Source: Myotis daubentonii
Taxonomy: Eukaryota; Chordata; Mammalia; Chiroptera; Vespertilionidae
Length of the DNA stretch: 64,000 nt
Assembly (NCBI RefSeq): GCF_963259705.1
Contig: NC_081841.1
Span: 93,777,059-93,841,058, forward strand
Direction of reading: 5' to 3'
The notes beneath the pieces were generated by a model. The model was given only the letters and a program-made list of their open reading frames with translations, was not told the origin of the DNA and did no database searches. Positions 44,405 to 55,249 of the stretch are shown here, in pieces. Numbering within the stretch: the stretch's first letter is position 1; every line of letters begins with the position of its first letter. The position numbers were made by a program, and so were the translations under genes.

Positions 44405-45640
44405 CTTTATTCGAAGTAATGTCTATCGCTAGCTACACATTTCCCGCATCTTTCAGGTAATTCATGAATACCGTCCAATAGAACTTTTCTTGTTTTGAGA
44501 CAAACCATTCAGAGACCCAATTTTCCACTTCTTCATATGTTTTGAAGTGCTGCTCAGAAAGTGCATGTGCCATCAATTGGAACAAGTGGTAATCTGAAGG
44601 AGCAAGGTCTGGTGAATATGGCGGGTGGGTTACCACTTCCCAGGCAAGACGTGTCTTTATCTGGTTTTGAAGTGTGTAATGGTGCGTCATCATGAAGCAA
44701 AATTACTTTGCTGTGTCTTCTGGAACATTCTGGTCATTTCACGATTAAAGCGTGGTTTAAATTGATTATTTGTTGTTGGTAGCGATCAGTATTAATGGTT
44801 TTACCTGGTTTTAGAAGCTCATAATACACCACACCTTCCTGATCCCACCAAATGCAGAGCATTGCCTTCTTTCTGAAGCGATTTGGCCTTGCAGTCAATG
44901 TTGATGGTTGACCTGGATTAACCCATGATTTTGTGCATTTGGGATTCTCAAAATAAATCCACTTTTCATCGCCAGTCACAATTCGATGCAAAAAAGACTT
45001 TATTTCGTGCCATTGAAGCAACATTTTACTGATGACTTTTCGGTTTTCCATTTGTCTTTTGTTCAGTTGATGTGGCACCCATTTTCCTTCCTTTAAAATA
45101 TTTCCCAATCCTTGTAGATGATCAGAAATTGTTTGCTGAGCAACGTTTAATCTTTCTGCAAGTTGTTTTTGAGTTTGACATGCATCTTCATCCAATAATG
45201 CTTATAATTGTTGGTCTTCAAACTTTTTCGGTTGACCTGGACATTCATTGTCTTTCACACTGAAATCACCACTTTTAAAGCATTTAAACCAGCATTCACA
45301 AGTACAGTGGGGCCTTGACTTATGAGTTTAATTCGTTCCGAGACCGAGCTCATTAAGGAGCTCGTTAACTCAAATTACTCTATCAGCTCAACGCAAAAAA
45401 TCGGCCGAGATACAGCTGGTATCTCAAAAAACTCGTTAGTCGGGACACTCGTAAGTCAAGGCCCCACTGTATCTTGAGATGGAGCGTGTTCACCATAAGC
45501 TTTCCAAAGTATTCAGCAGCACTTTTCTTCAAAATAAAGTAATGAATTATAACTTCCCACAAATGCTCTTTTTTTTTGGCACAAAATTAGATATTTTTAA
45601 GTGGAAAAATATCTATGTTAACACCTTCAGCAAATTTGAC
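44405..45640 (-). pseudogene. Mariner transposase, disrupted
   Basis: Minus-strand remnants cover the whole protein. Upstream of the MITE lies an N-terminal piece with HYFILKKSAAEYFGKLM. Then comes GQPKKFEDQQL, with an in-frame TAA (45202-45204) before the DEDACQTQKQLAERLNV helix-turn-helix part. The catalytic domain follows with VTGDEKWIYFE (first Asp), a TGA at 44734-44736, HDD (second Asp), a frameshift just after it, and SPDLAPSDYHLF (third Asp). The layout is the DD34D of mariners. A second frameshift near 44460-44480 precedes the CVASDRHYFE end. The protein would have cut and pasted the element by its terminal repeats. With two stops, two frameshifts and a 165-bp insertion it is inactive. 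The sequence style resembles mariners best known from insects. Confidence 0.93.
45305..45469. mobile_element. Tc1/mariner-type MITE nested in the mariner
   Basis: Ends CAGTGGGGCCTTGACTTA and, inverted, TAAGTCAAGGCCCCACTG. Flanked by TA duplications (45303-45304, 45470-45471). 165 bp with no coding capacity; the inner part is also partly palindromic ('gagctcattaaggagctcgt'). It interrupts the transposase N-terminus. Confidence 0.93.
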
Positions 45641-45763
45641 ATATGAAGTTTTGAAGCTTGTTGTCAATACAACAAAATAGCATACATATCAAATCGCATT
45701 TATATCAACATACGTGTAACTCCATCTATTGAAAAAAATCCGCATTATTAACGGGTACACCTA

Positions 45764-46100
45764 GTAAAGGCAGATACAAGGGAGACAAGCCCGCATGCCT
45801 TCTGAGCTTTTTAGTTGACTGTGATGGGATGTTTGTGATTTAGATGTCTTTCTTTCTTTAAAGAAGATGGCATAGCAGAAACTATTTCTAAAGTTAAATA
45901 TCTTGGAGGGAATTTCATTACAAGATCAAGGAAAAAGTCTGCAAGATTTTGCTTTTGAAGAAAAACATCTAAAACCAAGTAAAATCAAAGAGAAGCCTTA
46001 AACAAATTATTGATTTGGGTGATGCCGAGAAATCTCAGCTGGAGCCGAAAAGTGGAGAGGAGAGAGGAAGCACTCAGAGCTCAGCCTTTGACTGCCTTCT
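45764..46100. other. Unassigned non-coding sequence
   Basis: A short gap between the mariner and the minisatellite with nothing recognised. Confidence 0.45.
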
Positions 46101-46550
46101 GCACACAGTGGGGTTCGCTCCGTGCACACGCTGGGGTTCTCTCCGTGCACACACTGGGGTTCTCTCTGTGCACACACTGGGTTCTCTCCGTGCACACACT
46201 GGGGTTCTCTCCGTGCACACACTGGGGTACTCTCCGTGCACGCACTGGGGTTCTCTCTGTGTACTCATTGGGGTTCTCTCCGTGCACACACTGGGGTTCT
46301 CTCTGTGTACTCATTGGGGTTCTCTCCGTGCACACACTGGGGTTCTCTCTGTGCACACACTGGGGTTCTCTCCGTGCATATACGGGGGTTCTCTCCGTGC
46401 ACAAACTGGGGTTCTCTCCATGCACACACCTGGGTTCTCTCTGTGTACTCACTGGGGTTCTCTCTGTATACTCATTGGGGTTCTCTCCGTGCACACACTG
46501 GGGTTCGCTCTGTGCACACACTGGGGTTCGCTCTGTGCACACACTGGGGG
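46101..46550. repeat. 23-bp minisatellite, about 19-20 copies
   Basis: The unit is GGGGTTCTCTCCGTGCACACACT. Variants include TCTGTG for TCCGTG and GTACTCATT for GCACACACT. No stop codon occurs in most registers, and 23 is not divisible by 3, so all frames cycle over 69 bp. That explains the open frames of 153 to 195 codons on both strands. Units are contiguous with no spacers. Confidence 0.96.
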
Positions 46551-46734
46551 AAAGAAATGAGATCCATGCGGTCTGGTGGTTTACTCAGTGCAGATGAGGA
46601 TGTGAGCACCCTGAGGCGAGGCCAAGTGACTTTCCCCAAGCTAGGACTTCAGTGGTATTGAGGGAATGTGCTTTAAATATATGTATGTATTTTTTTCTTT
46701 CTGCAACTCTCCATGCCTGTGGGAGATCACGGGT

Positions 46735-46850
46735 CTTAGTGGAAAGAACATAGGTTTGGGATGCACTTGATTTGAATCCTGGCTGTTTTGGAGCAAGTTT
46801 TTAATATGTTTTCCAACCTCAGTTTACTCATCTGTGCAAAATCCAGGCTG
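46735..46850 (+). repeat. MIR SINE
   Basis: 'gaacataggtttgggatgca', 'ttgatttgaatcctggctgt' and 'caacctcagtttactcatct' are MIR in sense. Confidence 0.8.
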
Positions 46851-46924
46851 CCCCTAACTTGCCCCAGGACTACCCCCACCTCCTTAAGCTTGACCTCCCG
46901 CTTTTGAAAGCTCTCCTCACACTC

Positions 46925-47050
46925 TCACTCACTGGCCCATTCGTTCACTCAGGGCCTGTCCTGGGTGCTTGGAACTCAGCAGGGAACCAAAGTGCCAAAG
47001 CCTTGGCCTCACTGAGCTCCTGGTCCAAACCAGGCTGTGCAGAGGGAGTA
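46925..47050 (-). repeat. L2 LINE fragment, antisense
   Basis: 'cattcgttcactcagggcct' and 'cactgagctcctggtcc' resemble the antisense L2 3' end. Confidence 0.5.
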
Positions 47051-47204
47051 TAATGTGAGCCACGCATGTAACTTTCAGTTTTCTAGTAGCCACAGCAGAA
47101 GTAACTAGGCAAAGTTAACTTCAATATTCTGTTTAACCTGATACACCCCAAATATTATCATTTCAGCATAGACTCCATCTAGAAATTTATTAAGAAGATA
47201 ATTT

Positions 47205-47650
47205 ACATTTTAAAATTGAAGTATAATTAACATATAACATTACATTAATTCCAGGTTTACAACATCATGATTCAGTATTTGTATATGTACTGTGAAATGA
47301 TCACATTATAAGTCGAGTTAACATCTGTTTTCATACATACTTAATAGAATTTTTTTTTCTTGTAGTGAGAACTTTTAAGAGCCATTTCTTAAGCAACTTT
47401 CATATATACAGTACAGTGTTATTAACTAGAGTCATCATGCTGTACATTAAACCCCCAGGACTTACTTATTTTATAACCAGGATTTTGTACCATTAGTTTG
47501 ACCACCTGTGGCAACAGTAATCTGTTGAGCTTGTTTTTGTGTTTGTTTGGATGCCACATGTAAGTGAGATCATATTTGTCTTTCACTGTCTGACTTACTT
47601 CACTGAGCACAACGCCCTCAGGACCCATCCCTGTTGTGGTCATTCCTTGT
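47205..47650 (-). mobile_element. L1 3' region, antisense
   Basis: 'aaaattgaagtataattaac', 'gtgaaatgatcacattataa', 'tgctgtacattaaacccccag' in part, and 'acttcactgagcacaacgcc' are typical antisense L1 3' UTR and ORF2-end text. Confidence 0.85.
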
Positions 47651-47989
47651 GTGGGAACTAGGTTACTCTCCTAGCAGGTCTCCGTTGGGACGGGCCACAT
47701 TGTGAGGGCCCAGAGCTTGTGTGGCTGCGACTGCTGTGTTGGACAGCGCAGTTCTAGAGCTCAGGGGTGAGATTCTGCCATTCACCCCAGTGAGTACAGC
47801 TTGGGGAGCGACAGGCCCTGTCGAGGGAGAGTGCTGCCTCCCCGCCAACGGGCCTCTCCCAGGGCCCCCAGGCCACCCTGCCAGAAAGGGGGACAATGCC
47901 ACACCACAGAGTCCTAGTCTCTGGGTTGAGACAGAGAATGACATGGAGCTGTCCTCTCTGTAATAATAACAGTAACTACAACAACATTG
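47651..47989. other. Unassigned non-coding sequence
   Basis: GC-rich. Overlapping 80- and 93-codon frames on opposite strands have no domain. Confidence 0.4.
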
Positions 47990-48085
47990 TTAGTATGTAT
48001 TGAGTGCTAGGTATGGGGGCCAGAACCTGTGCTAAGTACTTCACTATCTTTACTGCACCTTTATAAGAGAGGTACTATTATTTTA
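47990..48085 (-). repeat. MIR SINE fragment
   Basis: 'tattgagtgctaggtatggg' and 'agagaggtactattatttta' match antisense MIR. The L1 begins directly after. Confidence 0.6.
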
Positions 48086-48185
48086 AAGATTCCACCAAAA
48101 AACCACTAGAACTAAAACATAAATTCAGTAAAGTAGTAGGATACAAAATAAATATTCAGAAACAAGTTGCATTTTTATACCCCAA
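48086..48185 (+). mobile_element. L1 ORF2 region, sense, left of Helitron
   Basis: 'ccaccaaaaaaccactagaa' and 'gtagtaggatacaaaataaa' are standard L1 ORF2 text. The element continues at 49550. Confidence 0.88.
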
Positions 48186-49549
48186 CTAGAGGCCCAGTGC
48201 ACAAAAATTTGTGCACTTGGGGGGGAGGGGTGTCCCTCAGCCTGGCCTGTGCCCTCTCGCAGTCTGGGACCCCTCAGGAGATAACGACCTGCTGGCTTAG
48301 GCCTGCTCCCGGGTGGCAGAGGGCAGGCCCAATCCCTAGGTGCAGCCCCTGGTCGGGCTCAGAGCAGGGCCAATTGGGGAGTTGGGGCGCCACCCCCTGT
48401 CATGCACAGAGCAGGGCGGATCGGGAGGTTGTGATGCCACCCTCAGTCACGCACAGAGCAGGGCCCATCAGGGGGGTTGGGGCTCTGTACCCTGTCACAC
48501 ATAGAGCAGGGTCAATCGGGGGATTGGGGAGCTCCCCCCTGTCACGCACAGAGCAGGGCCAATCGGGGTTGAGGAGCTCCCCCCGTCACTCACAGAGTAG
48601 GGCTGATAGGGGAGTTGGGGCACCGCCCCCTGTCACACACAGAGCAGGGCGGATCAGGGGGTTGGGGTGCCACCACTCTCACACTCAGGGCAGGGCTGAT
48701 GGGGAGGTTATGGCTCTACCCCATCACACACAGATCAGGGCCGATCAGGGGGTTGGGGAGCTCCCCCATCAGTCACAGAGCAGGGCTTATCAGGGGGTTG
48801 GGGCACCTTCCCCTGTCACGAGCAGAGCAGGGCGAATAGGGAGGCTGTGGCACTGCCCCCTGTCACACACAGAGCCACAGGGCGATCAGGGGGTTTGGGC
48901 GCTGCCCCCTGTCACGCTGATCCCGGTGCCAGGAGGCCTCGTGGATCCGTGATCCTGGTGCTGGGGGGCATATTACCCTTTTACTATATAGGATAGAGGC
49001 CTGGTGCATGGGTGGGGGCTGCCTGGTTTGCCCTGAAGGGTGTCCTGGATCAGGGTGGGGGTCCCCACTGGGTGCCTGGCCAGCCTGGATGAGGGGATGA
49101 TGGCTGTTTGCAACTGGTCACACACCCTTCAGGGTGGGATCCCCACTGGGATGCCTGGCCAGTCTGGGTGAGGGGCTGAGGGCTGTTTTCAGGCTGGTGG
49201 GTGACTGAAGCTCCCAACCGCTCCTTTTTTTCTTTTTATTCTGGGCCAGCTTTAGCTCTGGCTCCAGCTCTGAGGCCTCTGCTGCGGAAAGCAGGTATCT
49301 GGGGTTTTGTTTAGCTTCTATATTTGTAACAATGTTTCAAACTGCAAGCTCAGAGGCCGGCAAGGCAGGCGGGGAATGTTGGAGTCCTCCGTCACTGAAG
49401 CAAGCAAGCCTCATGTTAGCTTCAAGCTGCCTGGCTGCCGGCCGCCATCTTGGCTGGCAGTTAATTTGCATATCACCCTGATTAGCCAGCCAATGGGAAG
49501 GGTAGCGGATGTATGGCTAATTACCATGTTTCTCTTTTATTAGATAGGA
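48186..49549 (-). mobile_element. Composite HeliBat-type Helitron, copy 2
   Basis: Inserted between A (48185) and T (49550) of the L1, whose text joins cleanly when the element is removed. On the minus strand the 5' end is TCCTATCTAATAAAAG and the 3' hairpin is GTGCACAAA/TTTGTGCAC plus CTAG. Module 2 is 48186-48993 with the 48-bp repeats; module 1 is 48994-49549. It is an inverted counterpart of copy 1 at 4152-5547. A 261-codon frame (48167-48952), the longest in the window, arises from the repeats. Confidence 0.93.
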
Positions 49550-50505
49550 TAATGAACTCTCAGAAAGGGAAACTAAGAAAACAATCCCATTTACAACTGC
49601 ATAAATATATAAAAAAATACCTAGGAATAAATTTAACCAAGGAGGAAAAAGACCTGTACTCAGAAAACTATAAGATGTTGAATAAAGAAACTGAAGATAC
49701 AAATAATGGAAGCATATACTGGGTTCATGGGTAGGAAGAATTAACATCATTAACTGCCCTAAGCAATCTATAGATTGAATGCAATTCCTATCAAAATACC
49801 AATGGCATTTTCACAGAATTAGAGCCAATAATCCAAAATTTTATATGGAACCACAAAAGACCTAAACAGCCATGATAACCTTGAGAAAACAGAATGAAGT
49901 TGGAGGTATCACAGCATCTGATATCAAATGATATTACAAGGCCATAATAATCAAAACAGCATGATACTGGCATAAAAATAGACATATAAAACAAAATAGA
50001 GAGCCCAGAAATAAACCCATGACTATATGGTCAATTAATATTTGATAGAGGAGGCAAAACCATAAAATCGGGTAAAGATGTTCTATTCAATAAATGCTGT
50101 GGGGAATATTGAACAGATACATGCAAAAAAAAAAAAAATGAAACCAGACCACCAACTTACACCATATACAAAAATAAACTCAAAATGGATTAAAGACTTA
50201 AATGTAACACTCAAAACCATAAACTTCTAGAAGAAAACATAGATGGTAAAATCTCTGACATTTAGCAATATTTTTTCTGATATATCTTGTTGGGCAAGGG
50301 AAACAAAATAAAAAATAAACAAATGGAACTACATCAAATTAAAGACTTTTTGCACAGCAAGGGAAACAACAACAAAATGAAAAGACAACCTACTGAATGG
50401 GAGGACATATTTACCAAAGATGCATCTGATAAGGGGGTTAATATACAAAATTTATAAAGAACTCATACACCTCAACAACCCCTCTCCCCCAAAAAACACA
50501 CACAC

Positions 50506-50539
<34 letters not shown>

Positions 50540-51505
50540 AATTAAAAAGTTGGCAAAGGATCTGAATAGACACTTCTCTGAAGAGGACATACAGATGACC
50601 AATAGACATTTGAAAAGTTATCAATACTAATCACAGAGAAATGCAAATTAAAACCACAATGAGCTATCACCTCATACTTGTCAGACTGGCTACCATCAAT
50701 AAATCAACAAACAACAAGCTCTGGTGAGGATGTGGAGAAAAAGGACCCTCGTGCATTGCTGGTGGGAATACAGATTGTTGCAACCACTGTGGAAAACAGT
50801 ATGGAGTTTCCTCAAAAAATTTAAAATGGAACTGCCTTATAACCCAGAGATTCCACCTTTGGGTACATACCTAAAGAAACCCTAAACACTAATTTGAAAG
50901 AATATATGCATCCATATTGTTCATTGCAGCATTATTTACAATAGCCAAGATATGGAAGCAACCTAAGTTTCCATCAATAAATAAGTGGATAAAAAAAGTG
51001 GTTGTACATATATACATTGGAATATAACTTGGTCATAAAAGAGAATGAAATCTTACCATTTGTGACAACATAGGTAGACCTAGAGGGTGTTATGCTAAGT
51101 GAAATAAATCAGTCAGAGAAAAACAAATATCATCTGATTTCACATATATGTGGAATCTAAAAAACAAAATAAATGTATAAACTAAATAGAAACCTATTCA
51201 TAGACACAAAGAACAGACTGATGGTTGACAGAGGGGAGAAGTGTTGGAGGACTGGGTGAAAAAGTGAAGGGATTAAGAAGTACAAATTGGTAGTTAAAAA
51301 ATAGTCACCAGAATGTAAAGTACACGTAGGGAATGTAGTCAATAACGTCATAATAACTATGTGTCGTGCCAGGTGGGTTCCTGAAAATATCTGGGGGAAC
51401 ACTTTGTAAAGTATATGATTGTCTAACCACTATGCTGTACACCTGAAACTAATAAAAATAATATCGAGTTAAACTGTAATTGAAAAAATAAAATTTAAAA
51501 AAAGA
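49550..51505 (+). mobile_element. L1 LINE 3' half, sense
   Basis: ORF2 C-terminal half and 3' UTR of an L1, such as 'gaactctcagaaagggaaac', 'ggcaaaggatctgaatagac' and 'gctatcacctcatacttgtc'. The 3' UTR includes 'tgctgtacacctgaaactaa', and the element ends in an A-rich tail near 51500. All frames carry stops. This is less decayed than the L1 at 1927-8983. Confidence 0.92.
50497..50540. repeat. (CA)n run in the L1
   Basis: Roughly 18 CA units with a short interruption, expanded from an A/C-rich part of ORF2. Confidence 0.92.
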
Positions 51506-51529
51506 CAGGAGGAAAGTGGCTGAGAGAAA

Positions 51530-51610
51530 CCAGATAACTTGCTGTGGATCGCATGAGTCGTAAATGACAGACCTGGGACTTGAACCTAACGCTGTCTAAA
51601 CTCAAAACCT
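51530..51610 (-). repeat. MIR SINE fragment
   Basis: 'cataacttgctgtgg'-like text followed by 'cctgggacttgaacctaacg' is antisense MIR. Confidence 0.6.
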
Positions 51611-51830
51611 TGTGTTCTTCAAACAGAAAGAACAGAGGAGATCCAGGATGAGCACAGGTTTCCTGAGCCTATTCACAGCGCACACTGCCAAGTCAAAACG
51701 CTGTGGGGATGAAGGTGTCAGTGAGGGTGACTCAGTGTCACAGCGAGGGGGAGGTGTGAGAAGTCTGGCACCCTCAGGCCCAGGCCTCACCAGCTATAGT
51801 CCAGGATCCATAACTGCCAGCATGTTCTTA

Positions 51831-52041
51831 TTTATATATATAAAAGCCAAGCGACTAGAACGACCAGAATGACTGGTCACTATGACGTGCACTGTGGCAG
51901 CCAACCAGCCTGATCAGGGGCGGGACCGGTTGGCCATTTTCCCGTGTTCCCTCCCCACTGCCAGCCAAGCCCCAATCGACCCCGATCTGGGCAGGCCGGC
52001 CAGACCCCACTGGTGCATGAATTTATGCACTGGGCTTCTAG
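51831..52041 (+). mobile_element. Small Helitron (about 210 bp)
   Basis: The left end TATATATATAAAAGCC is HeliBat-like with the initial TC degraded. The right end has a perfect GTGCAT/ATGCAC hairpin around GAATTT, then 'tgggcttctag' with T at 52042. No internal genes or repeats. This is close to the minimum size of a mobile Helitron. Confidence 0.85.
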
Positions 52042-52042
52042 T

Positions 52043-53194
52043 TACAAATAAGATATTAACTCATAGGCATAGGTGACAAATATCTTTGTTGATTCTAAAG
52101 CACCATATGAAAGTTTGTTGTCATTATTGTATGGTTATTACTATTCAGCTGGTGGTGTATCCAGGGAACTCACCGTAGCTCAGATTACTGCAGTGGTGCC
52201 TGTGATATCAAATGGCAACTGAGAACATAACCTGACTTGAAATTTCTGTTCATATTAGATCACAACACCTGAAAGTCTTTGAGCTTCGCTTATGGATTTT
52301 TTCAGTAAAACCCAATGTGTACAAGCACTCATTAGCCAGGTTGTTTTCATCATTTGCTAGCTGCCTGGTGCTGAAATCAGACATTATGTTCAGCCTTGGG
52401 TGACCAACATCCCTCCTGGCTCTTCAGAGCTTAGCTAGAGGGACACTTAGAAACCCCAAAACAGATGTAATAGGACCCCAGGCCTCCTCTCTCAAGTCCC
52501 AGGCGAGAGGTCGGGAAGCCAGCCTCCTGCGTCCAGGAGAGAAAGGGCCCCGGGCTGTGCTGCAGGCTTCTTGGGCATCCTCGAGGCCGTGCTAAATGGG
52601 ATTGTCTGGAAGAAGATCCAAATCCCTTCACCGTCTGGGCCCGCCTCCTCCACAGAAGGCTTTTCCAGCACAGCGGCCCATCCAGTCCTCTCCCCTCTAA
52701 GGTCCTATTGTCTTAAATGCTTGTGCCACCCACTCAGACACTGAAGCCCGGTCTTGTGGTGTCAGCTATGCACTTTCTGTATGTCTGTGCCATTTCTTTC
52801 CTGGTGACAATCACATGTTGACTTGTGCCAACACTGATGATCGGGTTGGTCAACATCACCTTGTTTGAGAGGGGGCTGAAGGGGGCTACTTCATCATTGA
52901 AAGTGCCATGATGTCCTCAGTGGACTTCTGTTTTGGTGTTGAGTGCTGCCTCTCTGTCCAGGGTATATGTCCTTTGAGAACTGGTATCTTGTAATCTTGG
53001 CCTCAATGAGAATGTGTGCCTGGCATACCCTGGGGACTTAGTGACAACGTATTGCTCAGTATCGGGCAAAGGGCTAGTGTCCCATCCAGATCAGCTCCCT
53101 CTGGTGCTAGCCATTTGTGTAACACCCTTACTTCTCTTCCACTGCAGTAACCATGATTTGTATCATACATTCATTAATTTGTGAAGACCTTTTT
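52043..53194. other. Unassigned non-coding sequence
   Basis: No gene or named repeat. Only short frames. Confidence 0.45.
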
Positions 53195-53290
53195 GGTTCT
53201 CCCCTGTGTCCCCAGCACTCAGTACAAAGCCTAGAACCGGGTAGGACCAGGTGAAGACTGGGTCAATAACTACACATCTGAACAAATCAG
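53195..53290 (+). repeat. L2 LINE 3' fragment
   Basis: 'ctgtgtccccagcactcagt' and 'acaaagcctagaaccgggta' resemble the L2 tail. Confidence 0.6.
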
Positions 53291-54019
53291 CTTGGTCCCT
53301 GTAGGAGAGGGCAAAGGTGGAGACAGGGGAAGTTAGCACCTGGGTGCTGGCGGTGTCTGAAGGGAGGTCAGCTTCAGAAGGCCACGCAGAATAATGGCAA
53401 ACACTTTGGCTGAGAAGTCGGGCACCTGGGGGCAGGTATTTTCCTGCACTAAGGTTTATTTTTTTATGTAACCTTGAGATTATCTTGTGAGGGTTGAAGG
53501 AGATATTTTTGTGAAATTGCTTTTGTAAGCCATAAAGTGGCATGGCAAGATGTTATTCATCATCCTAAGATCTGGTCCCTGCCTACCCATCCAAATTTAT
53601 TCCTTATTAATTTGATTTATCTAGGCCAGTGTTCTCATTTTTTAAAATGTGTTTTTCCCTCATTGCAAATGCACTACATTGTAATAATAAAACTATTAGG
53701 AAATTCAGAAGGAACTCAAAATAAATCATCTCTTAAGACTACCACCTAGAAATAACACTATTAACATCTTATGTAGAGCCAAAATATATTTTCTAAGTAT
53801 GTATAACCTAAGTTTCCCAGGTGTCGGCAGCTGGGGACAGTCAGGGCAACATTGCTCTCTATTCCGCCTGGCTCTGGCTCTGCTGAAGGCTGCTGCCTGG
53901 TTGGGGCTTCCACACCTTGGTTGCTTCCAGCAGCAATGCCCCTGAGGGGTAGGTACTGAGAGCTGACTTCTTCCAACACTTTTCATTTTCTGAAAATACT
54001 TACTGGGTTTATGTATGTA
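53291..54019. other. Unassigned non-coding sequence
   Basis: No gene or named repeat supported. A 126-codon minus frame (53163-53543) has no domain. Confidence 0.4.
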
Positions 54020-54155
54020 TTGCTTGTCTCTCTCCACTGGAATCTAGGCTCCACAGGTGCAAAGCTTGCTGGATTTGCATTATTGCTGCTTCTCTGGCAC
54101 CTGGAAAAGTGCATGCACAGAGCAAACATTCACTGGATGGTTGAATGAACACCTG
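54020..54155 (+). repeat. L2 LINE 3' fragment
   Basis: 'tctaggctccacaggtgcaa' and 'attcactggatggttgaatg' follow the L2 3' end. Confidence 0.7.
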
Positions 54156-54949
54156 AGAACTGCATTACCTCATATAGAACACCAGGCACTTGCTTCAGAT
54201 GAGTTGTGCATGTGAACCCTACAGAGACCAAGGTTGCTGGGAATACACATCCGGTCTGCCAGATCTAGTGATTGGTGGAGATTTGTCCTCAGCAGGGGTA
54301 CAACAGAGAATCCCAGCCTCCTTTGCAGTCACTACAGCTGCCTGCAGTAATTTCAGGCATGCCCTCAGACCGTGTTACTTAGCATGTGGCCAAAGCATTC
54401 TGCAAAGTTTGTACCCAAGTTCACAGTGCTAATTAACAGCATCTCCCTGTCGCAGAGCCTGTTCCAGCACTGTTTAGGTTGGTACCCATATGGGGCCCTT
54501 AGATTTTTCTTACTTACTATACTACTGCAGAGCTTTCTTAGGTAGGGCAGTGATTCTGGCCACAATTCTCTTTCTCCATCTTCAAGGGTAAGCTTCCACA
54601 ATGGTGCAGACAGCGTTTGTGGATCAGATGCAAAAAGCTGAAAGATCACTGCTGAGAGCTGGGGTTGCTGAAAGGGGGTGTCCAGTTAGCCCCGAGGCTA
54701 CCCCCTGCTCAGGCACAAGAGTCAGCCTCTGCTGGGCTGGACCCATCTCCAGACTCAGGTTGCTATGCAGACTTCCCACTATAATCCCTCCATCTCTCCT
54801 CATCTCCAAAACCTGGAAAAGGATGGGACGAGGCCTGTTTTCTGGGGGGCATTGCAGCCCTAGTGAGAGGGACATTTCCCCCCATTGCCATAAACCCCTT
54901 CCTCTCCGGCACCTGCAGGAAAGACAGCGTTTTCATCTCTGTGTTTCCT
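54156..54949. other. Unassigned non-coding sequence
   Basis: No gene supported. The right end is a polypyrimidine stretch ('tttcatctctgtgtttccta') that precedes the exon-like block. Confidence 0.4.
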
Positions 54950-54952
54950 AGG

Positions 54953-55032
54953 CGGGATTCAAACACGGGTCGCAAACGTGCTCTCCAGACCTGAAGCGTT
55001 ACCCTTGCTCTGAGGAGCCGGGACCTGCCAGG
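54953..55032 (+). other. MIR-derived exon-like block (80 bp)
   Basis: Acceptor 'ctctgtgtttcctag' precedes it and donor CCAG|GTGAGTGAG follows. Its start, GCGGGATTCAAACACGGGTC, resembles the antisense tRNA-like part of a MIR, and MIR antisense sequence is a known source of new exons. Frame 1 is open for all 26 codons; the other two frames stop early. It may be a cryptic or non-coding exon. No transcript evidence is possible from sequence alone. Confidence 0.35.
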
Positions 55033-55249
55033 TGAGTGAGAGATCAAAAGGTGGACAGGGTACCCCACAGACCCTGGTCCTCAGGCCTGAAATCTGTGAA
55101 GTCTGTGTGGGTGTCTTTGCTGCTGTTTTTAATATTTATGAGAATCATTAGCAGGCGCTTAGCTTCCAGAAACTGAGTTCATCAGATGGCCATTATTTTT
55201 CCCAGTCTACTTGAGGACACAGTTTTCTCCCCACTCCTCTCCCCCTGCC

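Larger units (their letters stand above)
44334..45761 (-). mobile_element. Mariner transposon, near full length but dead
   Basis: Ends GGTGTACCGGTTAATAATG and, inverted, CATTATTAACGGGTACACC-like sequence, between TA dinucleotides at 44332-44333 and 45762-45763. Removing the nested MITE leaves about 1.26 kb, the usual mariner size. It carries a broken transposase on the minus strand. Two 3-bp-scale differences between the ends are expected decay. Confidence 0.95.

Noticed and set aside
46101..46550. Possible CRISPR array
   Set aside because: Repeat units are contiguous with no unique spacers, and the sequence is from a mammal.
46010..46661. Open frames of 153 to 195 codons on both strands
   Set aside because: They are all readings of the 23-bp minisatellite, which lacks stop codons in most registers.
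48167..48952. 261-codon open frame, the longest in the window
   Set aside because: It runs through 48-bp GC-rich repeats in a Helitron. The protein would be a low-complexity repeat of the same DNA unit, and the inverted copy at 4800-5357 gives similar frames on the other strand.
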